The notes beneath the pieces are model-generated. The model was not told the origin of the DNA and made no database searches. It worked only from the letters and a program-made list of their open reading frames with translations. Shown piece by piece: positions 25,089-33,171 of a DNA stretch of 64,000 nt (position 1 is the stretch's first letter; every line of letters begins with the position of its first letter). Location of the stretch: positions 2,024,001-2,088,000 of the forward strand of contig NZ_CP015612.1 in the NCBI RefSeq assembly GCF_002138415.1, in the 5' to 3' direction. Source of the stretch: Stenotrophomonas maltophilia. GTDB lineage: Bacteria; Pseudomonadota; Gammaproteobacteria; Xanthomonadales; Xanthomonadaceae. The position numbers were made by a program, and so were the translations under genes.

Positions 25089-26330
25089 TCAATATAGGAC
25101 GCGCGTCCGCAGCGTGCCCGGAATCGCGGCCAGTTCGTCGCGGACGGCGGCGGCTTGCGCCTCGCTGGCGGTGATGTCGATCACCACGTAGCCCACCTTC
25201 GGGTCGGTGCGCAGGAACTGGCCGTCGATGTTGACATTGTGGCGCGAGAAGATCTCGTTGACCCTGGACAGCACGCCCGGCACGTTCTGGTGGATGTGCA
25301 GCAGGCGCAGGCTGTCCTCGTGTTCGGGCAGGGTCACTTCCGGGAAGTTGACCGCCGACAGCGTGCTGCCGTTGTCGCTGTAGCGCACCAGCTTGGCCGC
25401 CACTTCCACGCCGATGTTGTCCTGCGCTTCCAGCGTGCTGCCGCCCACGTGCGGGGTCAGGATCACGTTGTCGTGGCGGGTCAGCGGCGACTCGAAGATA
25501 TCGCCGTTGCCCTTCGGTTCGACCGGGAACACGTCCAGCGCGGCACCGCCGACGTGGCCGCTGGCCAGCGCAGCGTCCAGCGCATCGATGTCGACCACGG
25601 TGCCGCGCGCGGCGTTGATCAGGTGCGCGCCCTTGCGCATCTTCGCCAGCTCGGTGCTGCCGATCATCCACTGCGTGGCCGGGGTCTCCGGCACGTGCAG
25701 GGTGACGATGTCGGCGCGGGCCAGCAGATCGTCCAGGCTCGCCGCGGCACGGGCATTGCCCAGCGCCAGCTTGGTTTCCACGTCGTGGAAGATCACCTGC
25801 ATGCCCAGCGATTCGGCCAGCACGCCGACCTGGGTGCCGATGTGGCCATAGCCGATGATGCCCAGGGTCTTGCCACGCACCTCATGGCTGCCGCTGGCCG
25901 ACTTCGACCAGCCGCCGCGATGGCACTCGGCGTTCTTCTGCGGAATGCCACGGGTCAGCATGATCGCCTCGGCGATCACCAGCTCGGCCACGCTGCGGGT
26001 GTTGGAGTAGGGCGCATTGAACACCGGGATGCCGGCCAGCTCGGCCGCGTCCAGGTCGACCTGGTTGGTGCCGATGCAGAAGCAGCCCACCGCGATCAGG
26101 CGCTTGGCCTCGGCCAGCACCTCGGCGCTGAGCTGGGTGCGCGAACGGATGCCGACGATGTGCGCCTCGGCGATGCGCGCCTTCAGTTCGTCCTCGGGCA
26201 GTGCCTTGGTGTGCGCCTCGATCTGGCTGTAGCCGGCGGCGCTGAACACCTCCACGGCGGTCTGGCTGACCCCCTCCAGCAACAGCACGCGGATATCCTG
26301 CTTGGGGAACGAGGTCTTCTTCGGCGACAT
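25089..26330 (-). CDS. serA: D-3-phosphoglycerate dehydrogenase
   Basis: A 413-residue first enzyme of serine synthesis, oxidising 3-phosphoglycerate to 3-phosphohydroxypyruvate with NAD. Residues ~10-310 form the D-2-hydroxyacid dehydrogenase fold with the Rossmann motif GIIGYGHIGTQVG and the catalytic-His block LTPHVGGST. The last ~75 residues are an ACT domain (VPGVLSRVNEIFSRHNVNID) that binds serine for feedback inhibition. Size and architecture match E. coli SerA (410). The start MSPKKTSF at 26330 is chosen over an upstream open extension. Divergent from the FAD-dependent dehydrogenase, which is functionally linked. Confidence 0.95.
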   Translation of the reverse strand: MSPKKTSFPKQDIRVLLLEGVSQTAVEVFSAAGYSQIEAHTKALPEDELKARIAEAHIVGIRSRTQLSAEVLAEAKRLIAVGCFCIGTNQVDLDAAELAGIPVFNAPYSNTRSVAELVIAEAIMLTRGIPQKNAECHRGGWSKSASGSHEVRGKTLGIIGYGHIGTQVGVLAESLGMQVIFHDVETKLALGNARAAASLDDLLARADIVTLHVPETPATQWMIGSTELAKMRKGAHLINAARGTVVDIDALDAALASGHVGGAALDVFPVEPKGNGDIFESPLTRHDNVILTPHVGGSTLEAQDNIGVEVAAKLVRYSDNGSTLSAVNFPEVTLPEHEDSLRLLHIHQNVPGVLSRVNEIFSRHNVNIDGQFLRTDPKVGYVVIDITASEAQAAAVRDELAAIPGTLRTRVLY

Positions 26331-26499
26331 GGGGCAACACGGCCAGTGGGACAGGGGCTGACCACTATGCCAGATCGCAACGCCCATGGTGCAGTGCGCA
26401 ATTGGTTGCATCCGTAGCTATCTGTACGGCTGCGGGGCTGGACGCTGGCGCGTGCCGCTGGCACGCTTGCCCGTTCTTCACGCACCGCGCTGGACCGTC

Positions 26500-27888
26500 A
26501 TGACCGATTCCCGCATTGCCTCGCTGCAGCTGGCCTGTCCCGGCCTGAAGCTGAAGACCGACCCGGCCGACCTGGAGCATTACGGGCGCGACTGGACCCG
26601 GCGCTGGACGCCAGCGCCGCTGGCGATCGCACTGCCGGCCACGGTCGAGGAAGTGCAGGCGGTGATGCGCTGGAGCGCAGGCGAGGGCGTGGCCGTGGTG
26701 CCGTCCGGTGGTCGCACCGGTCTCTCGGGTGGCGCGGTGGCCGCCAACGGCGAGCTGGTGCTCAGCCTGGAACGGATGAACAAGGCGCTGGCCTACGACG
26801 CGGTCGATCGCACCCTGGTGGTGCAGGCCGGCATGCCGCTGGAAGCCGTGCACAACGCCGCGCTGGACCACGGCCTGATCTACCCGGTGGATTTCGCCGC
26901 GCGCGGGTCCTGCTCGATCGGCGGCAACATCGCCACCAATGCCGGCGGCATCCGTGTGATCCGCTACGGCAACACCCGCGAGTGGATCGCGGGGCTGAAG
27001 GTGGTCACGGCTGATGGCGAGTTGCTGGAGCTCAACAAGGGCCTGATCAAGAATTCCAGCGGCTACGACTTCCGCCAGCTGCTGATCGGCTCGGAAGGCA
27101 CGCTGGGCGTGATCGTCGAGGCGACGGTGAAGCTGACCGATCCGCCGCCGGCCAGCAATGTGATGCTGCTGGCCGTGCCCAGCTTCGAGGTGCTGATGCA
27201 GGTGTTCGCTGCGTTCCGCGCGCGCCTGCAGCTGCAGGCCTTCGAATTCTTCACCGACCGGGCACTGGAGCACGTGCTGGCGCATGGTGCGCAGGCGCCG
27301 TTCGACGAGGTGCACCCGTATTACGTGGTGACCGAGTTCGCGGCCGGCGATGAGGCCCAGGAAGCGGCGGCGATGGCCGCGTTCGAGGACTGCATGGGCA
27401 ATGGCTGGGTCAGTGACGGCGTGATCAGTGCCAGCGACGCGCAGGCCGCGCAGCTGTGGCGCCTGCGCGAAGGCATCACCGAATCACTGGCGCGCTATAA
27501 ACCCTACAAGAACGACGTTTCAGTGCGGATCTCGTCGATGCCGGCGTTCCTGGCCGAGACCCAGGCGCTGATCGGGCAGGCCTACCCGCATTTCGATGTG
27601 GTGTGGTTCGGCCATATCGGCGACGGCAACCTGCACATCAATGTGCTCAAGCCGGACGACACCAGCGACGCCGATTTCGTGGCGCAGTGCGAGCACGTGA
27701 CCAAGCTGCTGGCGCAGGTGCTGGCCCGCTTCGATGGCAGCATCTCGGCCGAGCACGGCATCGGCCTGGTCAAGAAGGGCTACCTGGACAGCACCCGCGG
27801 TCCGGCCGAGATCGCCCTGATGAAGGCGGTCAAACGCGCGTTCGATCCCCAAGCGCGGCTGAATCCCGGCAAGCTGTTCGACGCCTGA
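26500..27888 (+). CDS. FAD-binding oxidoreductase, probable D-2-hydroxyglutarate dehydrogenase
   Basis: 462 residues of the GlcD/vanillyl-alcohol-oxidase superfamily. The FAD-binding PCMH domain (about 30-215) has VVPSGGRTGLSGGAV and GGNIATNAGGIRVIRYGN. The C-terminal substrate domain holds WFGHIGDGNLHINVL and EHGIGLVKKGYL with the metal- or substrate-binding His residues. SerA side activity makes D-2-hydroxyglutarate, and a dehydrogenase of this type recycles it in other bacteria; the divergent serA gene supports that role here. D-lactate or glycolate dehydrogenase remain possible. Start MTDSRIAS at 26500. Confidence 0.85.
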   Translation: MTDSRIASLQLACPGLKLKTDPADLEHYGRDWTRRWTPAPLAIALPATVEEVQAVMRWSAGEGVAVVPSGGRTGLSGGAVAANGELVLSLERMNKALAYDAVDRTLVVQAGMPLEAVHNAALDHGLIYPVDFAARGSCSIGGNIATNAGGIRVIRYGNTREWIAGLKVVTADGELLELNKGLIKNSSGYDFRQLLIGSEGTLGVIVEATVKLTDPPPASNVMLLAVPSFEVLMQVFAAFRARLQLQAFEFFTDRALEHVLAHGAQAPFDEVHPYYVVTEFAAGDEAQEAAAMAAFEDCMGNGWVSDGVISASDAQAAQLWRLREGITESLARYKPYKNDVSVRISSMPAFLAETQALIGQAYPHFDVVWFGHIGDGNLHINVLKPDDTSDADFVAQCEHVTKLLAQVLARFDGSISAEHGIGLVKKGYLDSTRGPAEIALMKAVKRAFDPQARLNPGKLFDA

Positions 27889-27950
27889 GCCGGGCAAATC
27901 CTTCACGTACCCGTTACGCTCCACGCACCTTCACAACCGGCTTCGAACCG

Positions 27951-28250
27951 ATGACCCGTCCGCTCCTGCTGCTTGCCCTGCTGTCCCTGCCGCTGGCCGG
28001 CTTCGCTTCCAGCTTCGCCGGCACGTCGGCCGGTTCGGCCACCGGTGCCTCCTCCGGTTCCTCGGGCAGCAGCTCGGGTGATGACAAGGTGGTGCTGGCT
28101 GCACGCGACGATGCCGCTGCGTTCGTCGCCAGCGACGGCCAGATCCGTGGCGCCCGCCTGCAGGCGGCGCTGGTCCACCTGCGCGAGCAGAGCACCGCCG
28201 CACAGCAGCAGAGCGACCTGGACCTGGCCCGCGCGCTGCTGGCGCGTTGA
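27951..28250 (+). CDS. Small secreted DUF2388-family protein
   Basis: 99 residues. A signal peptide (about 1-19, LLLLALLSLPLAGFA) is followed by a Gly/Ser/Ala-rich linker (about 20-43). The conserved block DDKVVLAARDDAAAFVASDG (44-63) then IRGARLQAALVHLRE is the DUF2388 signature. Predicted periplasmic; function unknown. It directly precedes the DUF4105-type gene. DUF2388 genes in Pseudomonas occur in similar company as far as I recall, so the two products may act together. Confidence 0.8.
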   Translation: MTRPLLLLALLSLPLAGFASSFAGTSAGSATGASSGSSGSSSGDDKVVLAARDDAAAFVASDGQIRGARLQAALVHLREQSTAAQQQSDLDLARALLAR

Positions 28251-28262
28251 TCCCGCCTTCGG

Positions 28263-28287
28263 GTAGTGCCGGCCGCTGGCCGGCAAC
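28263..28287. repeat. SMAG/REP hairpin upstream of the DUF4105-type gene
   Basis: GTAGTGCCGGCCGCTGGCCGGCA hairpin ending 3 bp before the start codon at 28291. It probably hinders or tunes initiation, since no clear ribosome site is visible. Confidence 0.7.
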
Positions 28288-28290
28288 GCC

Positions 28291-30087
28291 ATGACATCTG
28301 CACGGAACGCAGCCACGCATGGCGTGGCTCTGCTGCTGATCGCTCACGTCGCGCACGCGGCTGATCGACTGCAGCTTGATCCGTCCGGTCTCGATCCGGC
28401 GCAGCAGCAGCTCGCCGACCAGACCCTGGCCGACGTGCAGTCACTGCTGCCTGATGGCCTGCTGCGCGCATTGCCGGTACAGGTCCAGGTGCACTGGAGT
28501 GATGACCTTCCCGCCGAGGTGCATGGCCGCGCCTTCGCCGGTCGCATCACGTTGCGCCGCGATCTGCTGGATGATGCCGTGCCCGGTGCGCGCCGTGCGC
28601 GCCGCAGCGCGCTGGTGCACGAGCTGACCCACGTTGCAGACCGTGGCGGTGCGAACTGGTCGCGCAGTGCGCGCTGGCGCGATCTGGCCGGATGGCAGCG
28701 CAAGCCCTGGCATCTCGGTCGCGGCGACAATGACTTCCATGACCGCAGCCCGGATGCCTATGAGCTGAAGGACCCGGCCGAGTACCTGGCAGTGAACGCC
28801 GAGCATTTCGTGCTCGATGGCGAGTTCGCCTGCCGGCGCCCCGCGTTGGCGCGGTGGTACCAGGCTCACTTCGGAACACCGCCGTCGTTGCCACAGCCGC
28901 AGTGCGCTACGACGCTGCCCTTGCTGCAGGCCGAATCGGAAGAAGGCGCTGCATCGCTGCTGCACCTCGACCCGGCGCGCGTCTACGCGGTGGACTACCT
29001 GTTCGCCGAAGGCAGTGCGCAGCCGATGAGTCGCTGGGGCCACAGCATGCTGCGGCTGGTGATCTGCAAGCCGGGGCGCGCACCTGGGCCGGATTGTCGC
29101 CTGGACTTGGAGTACCACCGGGTGCTGTCGTTCCGCGCCTTCGTTGGTGACGTGCAGATATCCAACTGGCGCGGGCTGACCGGTGACTATCCGTCGCGGC
29201 TGTTCGTGCTGCCGTTGCAGCAGGTGGTGGACGAGTACACCAAGGTCGAGCTGCGCGGATTGCAGTCGCTGCCGTTGCAGCTGGAACGCAGCGAGATCGC
29301 CAGCCTGCTCGAGCGTACCGCGCAGGTGCACTGGAGCTATGACGGGCGCTATTACTTCGTCAGCAACAACTGCGCGGTGGAAACCGCCAAGCTGCTGCAG
29401 GCGGGTGTGCCGCGGCTGGGCGAGGCCGGGCTGGCCCAGCTGAGTCCGCGCGGCCTGAAGCGGCGACTGGTGCGGCTGGATGTGCTCGACGAGGGGGTAC
29501 TGACGGACCGCAATGCAGCACAGGCGCAGGGCTACTACTTCGCCTCGGCGCGCGACCACTATCAGCAGTTGTTCGCAGTGGCCGCGGCCCAGCTGGCCTT
29601 GCCCGCGCGCGATGTGCGCGGCTGGTTGAAGCTATCTGCACAGCGGCGGGCACCGTGGCTGCTGCAGGGTGACCTGCGTGCCAGTGCCGGCCTGTTGCTG
29701 CTGGAACAGGCCGCGCAGCGGCGCGCCGAGCTGCGCGCACGCGATGTGCTCAAGCGGCAGCTGCTGGCCGCACCGGACAGCACTGAAACGCGCAGCCTGC
29801 GGGGGTTGCTGGAGCAGAGCGGGCAGTGGCTGCGACCGGGGACGCTGCTGCAGGACAGCGGCTATGGATTGCCGCTGGGCGACGAGCAGGCGCTGCTGTC
29901 CGAGGCCGTGGCCACTGCCAGTGCGCAGGCGGTCCCGGCGTGGCAGGCATTGCGTATCCAGCTGCGCCAGCAGCTGCCGGTGAAGCAGCGCAACGAAATG
30001 GATGCGATCGATGCCAATCTGGCCGCACTGGGTGCACACCTGCGCACGCAGGCAGCCGGTACGGCTACTGGCGCGGCAGTTCGATGA
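28291..30087 (+). CDS. DUF4105-type envelope protein with N-terminal HExxH metalloprotease-like domain
   Basis: 598 residues. A signal peptide (1-24, VALLLIAHVAHA) is followed by a domain with HELTH (His110, Glu111, His114), the HExxH zinc motif. A downstream acidic block, DPAEYLAVNAEHFVLD, could supply a further ligand. The central part (about 225-400) matches the DUF4105 style: SRWGHSMLRLV, LSFRAFVGDVQISNWRGL and SNNCAVETAKLLQAG, with a Cys/His arrangement recalling NlpC/P60 papain-like folds. The C-terminal ~180 residues are helical. Activity is unproven; a cell-wall or lipoprotein-directed hydrolase is one guess. Codons 8-14 are formed by a SMAG-like hairpin. Confidence 0.72.
   Translation: MTSARNAATHGVALLLIAHVAHAADRLQLDPSGLDPAQQQLADQTLADVQSLLPDGLLRALPVQVQVHWSDDLPAEVHGRAFAGRITLRRDLLDDAVPGARRARRSALVHELTHVADRGGANWSRSARWRDLAGWQRKPWHLGRGDNDFHDRSPDAYELKDPAEYLAVNAEHFVLDGEFACRRPALARWYQAHFGTPPSLPQPQCATTLPLLQAESEEGAASLLHLDPARVYAVDYLFAEGSAQPMSRWGHSMLRLVICKPGRAPGPDCRLDLEYHRVLSFRAFVGDVQISNWRGLTGDYPSRLFVLPLQQVVDEYTKVELRGLQSLPLQLERSEIASLLERTAQVHWSYDGRYYFVSNNCAVETAKLLQAGVPRLGEAGLAQLSPRGLKRRLVRLDVLDEGVLTDRNAAQAQGYYFASARDHYQQLFAVAAAQLALPARDVRGWLKLSAQRRAPWLLQGDLRASAGLLLLEQAAQRRAELRARDVLKRQLLAAPDSTETRSLRGLLEQSGQWLRPGTLLQDSGYGLPLGDEQALLSEAVATASAQAVPAWQALRIQLRQQLPVKQRNEMDAIDANLAALGAHLRTQAAGTATGAAVR
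28311..28333. repeat. SMAG-like hairpin embedded in signal-peptide codons
   Basis: AGCCACGCATGGCGTGGCT followed by CTGC is the inverse of the SMAG hairpin at 59482-59504 (GTAGAGCCACGCC...), with the terminal CTAC changed to CTGC. It lies in frame inside the DUF4105-type gene and pairs with the SMAG at 28263 as an inverted couple. Confidence 0.6.
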
Positions 30088-31141
30088 CGAAGCGGCTGCC
30101 GCCAGCGCTGCCCGGGATGCAGTAGACGCGGCCGCCATGCGCGTCGGCGATGGCCTTGACCACCGCCAGGCCGAGCCCGCTGCCGCCGCCCTGGCGCGAA
30201 CGCGAACCATCGGCACGCATGAACGGGGTGAAGATATCCGTGTGCAGTTCCGGGTCGATGCCCGGGCCCTCGTCCTCGATCGACACCTGCACGTGGCCGG
30301 GCGTGTCATGCACCGCAATCCGCACCTTGCCCGGACTGGCATAGCGTCGCGCGTTCTCCAGCAGCGCCAGCAATGCCTGGCGCAGGCGGGTCGGATCGCA
30401 GTGCGCGTTGTGCTCCTCGCGGCTGGTCTCCAGCTCCAGCACGAAGCCGGCGGCGCGGAACTGCGGGTCGACCAGGGTCATCACCGAATGCACCTCGGCC
30501 ACCACGTCGGTACGCGCGCGGCGCACGTCCAACCGCGCATTGTCGGACAGGCTCAGCACGCGCAGGTCCTCGATCAGCCGTGACAGCCCTTCGACCTGGG
30601 CCAGCAGGCTGCGGAACTGGGATTCGTCGGGCTGGAACACGCCCTCGGCCAGTCCCTGCAGACGCCCGCGCAGGATGGTCACCGGCGTGCGCAGTTCATG
30701 GGCGATGGCGGCATGCCACATCGCGCGCTCGCTCTCCATGTGCTGCAGGCGGCGCGCCATCGCATTGAAGTCTTCGACCAGGGTGGCCACTTCGCCCGGT
30801 GAGTTCTCTTCGACGCTGGCGCGGGCACCCAGGTCGCCGCCGGCAAGCGCGCGCACGCTGTCGACCAGCGAATTCAACGGCGACAGGATGCGGTGGGCGA
30901 GGCGGAACGAGGCGGCGATGGCCAGCGCCAGCCCGGTCAGGATCACGCCCACCATCCATGCCAGTTCCGGCCCGGTCGGCAGCCAGCTTTCCGGTTCCTC
31001 GGCACTGCCGGGAAAGAATTCGACCAGCACCGCGTACAGCAGCCACGACGACAGGATCATCATCACGATCACGCCGATCACCATCAGCGACATCGAAACG
31101 ATGATGTGGCGGCTCAGCCCGGAACGGCGCAGGGGGGCCAT
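30065..31141 (-). CDS. smeSy: Sensor histidine kinase of the SmeSyRy type
   Basis: 358 residues. TM1 is at about 13-40, followed by a short periplasmic loop and TM2 at about 60-82. HAMP (about 83-135) leads to the dimerisation block with phosphoacceptor His148 (IAHELRTPVTILRGRLQ). The ATPase domain has the N box LLENARRYASPG, DEGPGID and GGGSGLGLAVVKAI. The ATG overlaps the regulator stop (TGATG), so the two are translationally coupled. The gene is convergent with the DUF4105-type gene, the ends overlapping by 23 bp. Location divergent from an RND pump matches the S. maltophilia SmeSyRy-SmeYZ locus as I recall it; the symbol rests on that synteny. Confidence 0.85.
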   Translation of the reverse strand: MAPLRRSGLSRHIIVSMSLMVIGVIVMMILSSWLLYAVLVEFFPGSAEEPESWLPTGPELAWMVGVILTGLALAIAASFRLAHRILSPLNSLVDSVRALAGGDLGARASVEENSPGEVATLVEDFNAMARRLQHMESERAMWHAAIAHELRTPVTILRGRLQGLAEGVFQPDESQFRSLLAQVEGLSRLIEDLRVLSLSDNARLDVRRARTDVVAEVHSVMTLVDPQFRAAGFVLELETSREEHNAHCDPTRLRQALLALLENARRYASPGKVRIAVHDTPGHVQVSIEDEGPGIDPELHTDIFTPFMRADGSRSRQGGGSGLGLAVVKAIADAHGGRVYCIPGSAGGSRFVIELPRQ

Positions 31142-31857
31142 CAGCGGTCGGCCATCAACCGGTAGCCGACACCGCGCACGCTGGCGGGCACATTGACCAT
31201 GCCCACTTCGTCCAGCTTGCGGCGCAGCTTGCTGACATGGCTGTCGACGGTGCGCTCCAGTGCTTCGCTTTCGGGCAGGCATTCGTGCATCAGTTCGCTG
31301 CGGCTGAAGATGCGGGTCGGCGCCAGTGCCATGCAGTGCAGCAGCTTGAACTCGGTGAGCGTGAGCAGCACTTCGTGGCTGTAGCCTTCGCCCTCCACAT
31401 GCACGGCATGGGTAGCCGAGTCGATCAGCAGCGGGCCCACACGCAGTGCGCTGGGCGCATCCGCGCGCGAGGCGCGCAACGTACGCCGCAGCACCGCGCG
31501 CACGCGTGCCGCCACTTCGGCCGGATTGAACGGCTTGACCACGTAGTCGTCGGCGCCCATGCGCAGTGCGGTCAGCTTGTCCAGATCCTGGTCCAGCGCG
31601 GTCAGCATGATCACGGGCGTTTCGCCGCGCTGGCGCAGCTGGGTCAGCACGCTCCAGCCATCCAGGCGCGGCAGCTGCACGTCAAGCAGGACCAGGTCGG
31701 GGCGGGCGCTGCGGTGCAGGTCTAGGGCGCTGTGGCCGTCGGCGGCGCGCAGCGTGCGCAGTCCTTCGCGTTCCAGATAGGCGGTGAGAATATCGGCGAT
31801 CTCGGCCTCATCCTCGACGATCAGGACGAGGGCGGCGAGGGCAGGGGCGGCATGCAT
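31141..31857 (-). CDS. smeRy: OmpR/PhoB-family response regulator of the SmeSyRy type
   Basis: 238 residues. The receiver domain has the acidic pair VEDE, phosphoacceptor Asp59 (LVLLDVQLPRLDGW) and Lys108 (YVVKPFNP). The C-terminal winged helix (about 145-235) includes LTLTEFKLLHCMALAP and VDSHVSKLRRKLDEVG. The start at 31857 (MHAAP) is preferred; an upstream in-frame ATG would add 11 residues. It is divergent from the pump genes with a 129-bp shared promoter region that contains a spaced direct repeat. It is expected to control the adjacent pump. Confidence 0.87.
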   Translation of the reverse strand: MHAAPALAALVLIVEDEAEIADILTAYLEREGLRTLRAADGHSALDLHRSARPDLVLLDVQLPRLDGWSVLTQLRQRGETPVIMLTALDQDLDKLTALRMGADDYVVKPFNPAEVAARVRAVLRRTLRASRADAPSALRVGPLLIDSATHAVHVEGEGYSHEVLLTLTEFKLLHCMALAPTRIFSRSELMHECLPESEALERTVDSHVSKLRRKLDEVGMVNVPASVRGVGYRLMADR

Positions 31858-31883
31858 GCAGGGGTGGGGCCTTAAGGTGCTTG

Positions 31884-31914
31884 CCTCCATCGTATCTCCA
31901 CAGTTCCTCCATCG
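31884..31914. promoter_or_regulatory. Candidate OmpR-type direct repeat in the smeRy-smeY intergenic region
   Basis: CCTCCATCG occurs at 31884-31892 and again at 31906-31914, 22 bp (two helical turns) apart, with a related ATCTCCAC between them. Direct repeats at helical phase are the usual binding mode of OmpR/PhoB-family dimers. Confidence 0.4.
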
Positions 31915-31986
31915 AAACCCCATCATCGCCACGCACACTCCACGCTTCAGAACCTATCAGCCGCCTGCGCGGCATTGTGCACAGCA

Positions 31987-33135
31987 ATGAGAACCTTCAG
32001 GACTCCGGCCGCGTTGATCGCGGCCCTCGCCCTGGCCATGACGGCCTGCTCCGCCCCCGAAGCCACCCCCGAAGCCACGCCACGCGTCAGCGTGATCACT
32101 GTCGGCCCGCAGGTGGTGCAGCGCGATGACGAACTGCCCGGCCGCGTGGCCGCCGTGCGCACCGCACAGATCCGTGCCCAGGTGGGCGGCATCGTGCAGC
32201 GCCGGCTGTTTGACCAGGGTGCGGAAGTGAGCGCCGGCCAGGCCCTGTTCCAGATCGATCCGGCGGCCTTCCGTGCCGATGTCGATTCGGCACTGGCCGC
32301 CCTGCAGCGCAGCGAGGCAGCCCTGGGTCGCAGCCGCGTGCAGTCGCAGCGCCTGCATGCACTGGCCGCCGCACAGGCCGTCAGTCAGCAGCACCGCGAC
32401 GATGCCAGTGCCGAGTACGAACAGGCCCGAGCCGCGGTGAACGAGGCGCGCGCGATCCTGGCCCGTCGCCAGCTTGACCTGCGCTATGCCACGGTCAGTG
32501 CACCGATCGCCGGCCGCATCGACCAGGCGCTGGTGACAGAAGGCGCACTGGTCGGCGTGGCCGATGCCGAGCCGATGGCGGTGGTGCAGCAGATCGACCA
32601 GGTCTACGTCGATGTGCGCCAGCCGGCGGCCCAGCTGGAATCACTGCAGCGCAGCGCTGCCGGTGGCGGCGAGCTGCCGGTGACGATCATCGGTGCGGCT
32701 GGCAAGCCGCTGTCCGAGCGCGGCCAGCTGCTGTTCTCCGGCATCAACGTCGATGCGCGTACCGGTGATGTGATCCTCCGCATTCTGGTCGACAACCCGC
32801 AGCGCCAGCTGCTGCCGGGCATGTACGTGCGCGCGAAGGTGCCGCGTGGTGCGCCGGCCAGTGCACTGACCGTGCCACAGCAGGCCGTGCTGCGCAGCGC
32901 CGGTGGCCAGGCCTATGCCTGGGTGATCGGTGGCGATGGCAAGGCGGTGATCCGCACGCTGGAGGTCGACGGCAGCGTTGATCGCCAGTGGCTGGTGCGC
33001 ACGGGCCTGAAGGTGGGCGAAAAGGTAGTGGTCGAGGGCCAGGAACGCCTGCAGGAAGGCGTGGTGGTCGATGCGCGCGACTGGCAGATGCCGGTCGCCA
33101 GCGCCGGTGCAGTGCAGGCCGGCAGCAAGGGCTGA
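31987..33135 (+). CDS. smeY: RND efflux membrane fusion protein (SmeY type)
   Basis: 382 residues. A lipoprotein signal (ALALAMTAC, lipidation at Cys21) anchors it on the inner membrane. The lipoyl/barrel-sandwich halves (IRAQVGGIVQRRLFDQGAEV and YATVSAPIAGRIDQ) flank an alpha-helical hairpin (about 95-150). Beta-barrel and membrane-proximal domains follow. It bridges the RND pump to an outer-membrane channel; no TolC-like gene is present, so an external one must be used. The ATG at 31987 is preferred over TTG at 31975. In S. maltophilia this locus affects aminoglycoside susceptibility; the assignment here is by synteny and family. Confidence 0.88.
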   Translation: MRTFRTPAALIAALALAMTACSAPEATPEATPRVSVITVGPQVVQRDDELPGRVAAVRTAQIRAQVGGIVQRRLFDQGAEVSAGQALFQIDPAAFRADVDSALAALQRSEAALGRSRVQSQRLHALAAAQAVSQQHRDDASAEYEQARAAVNEARAILARRQLDLRYATVSAPIAGRIDQALVTEGALVGVADAEPMAVVQQIDQVYVDVRQPAAQLESLQRSAAGGGELPVTIIGAAGKPLSERGQLLFSGINVDARTGDVILRILVDNPQRQLLPGMYVRAKVPRGAPASALTVPQQAVLRSAGGQAYAWVIGGDGKAVIRTLEVDGSVDRQWLVRTGLKVGEKVVVEGQERLQEGVVVDARDWQMPVASAGAVQAGSKG

Positions 33136-33171
33136 GCCTCTACCGGGCTGGTCCCTCCAGGGAAATCCAAC

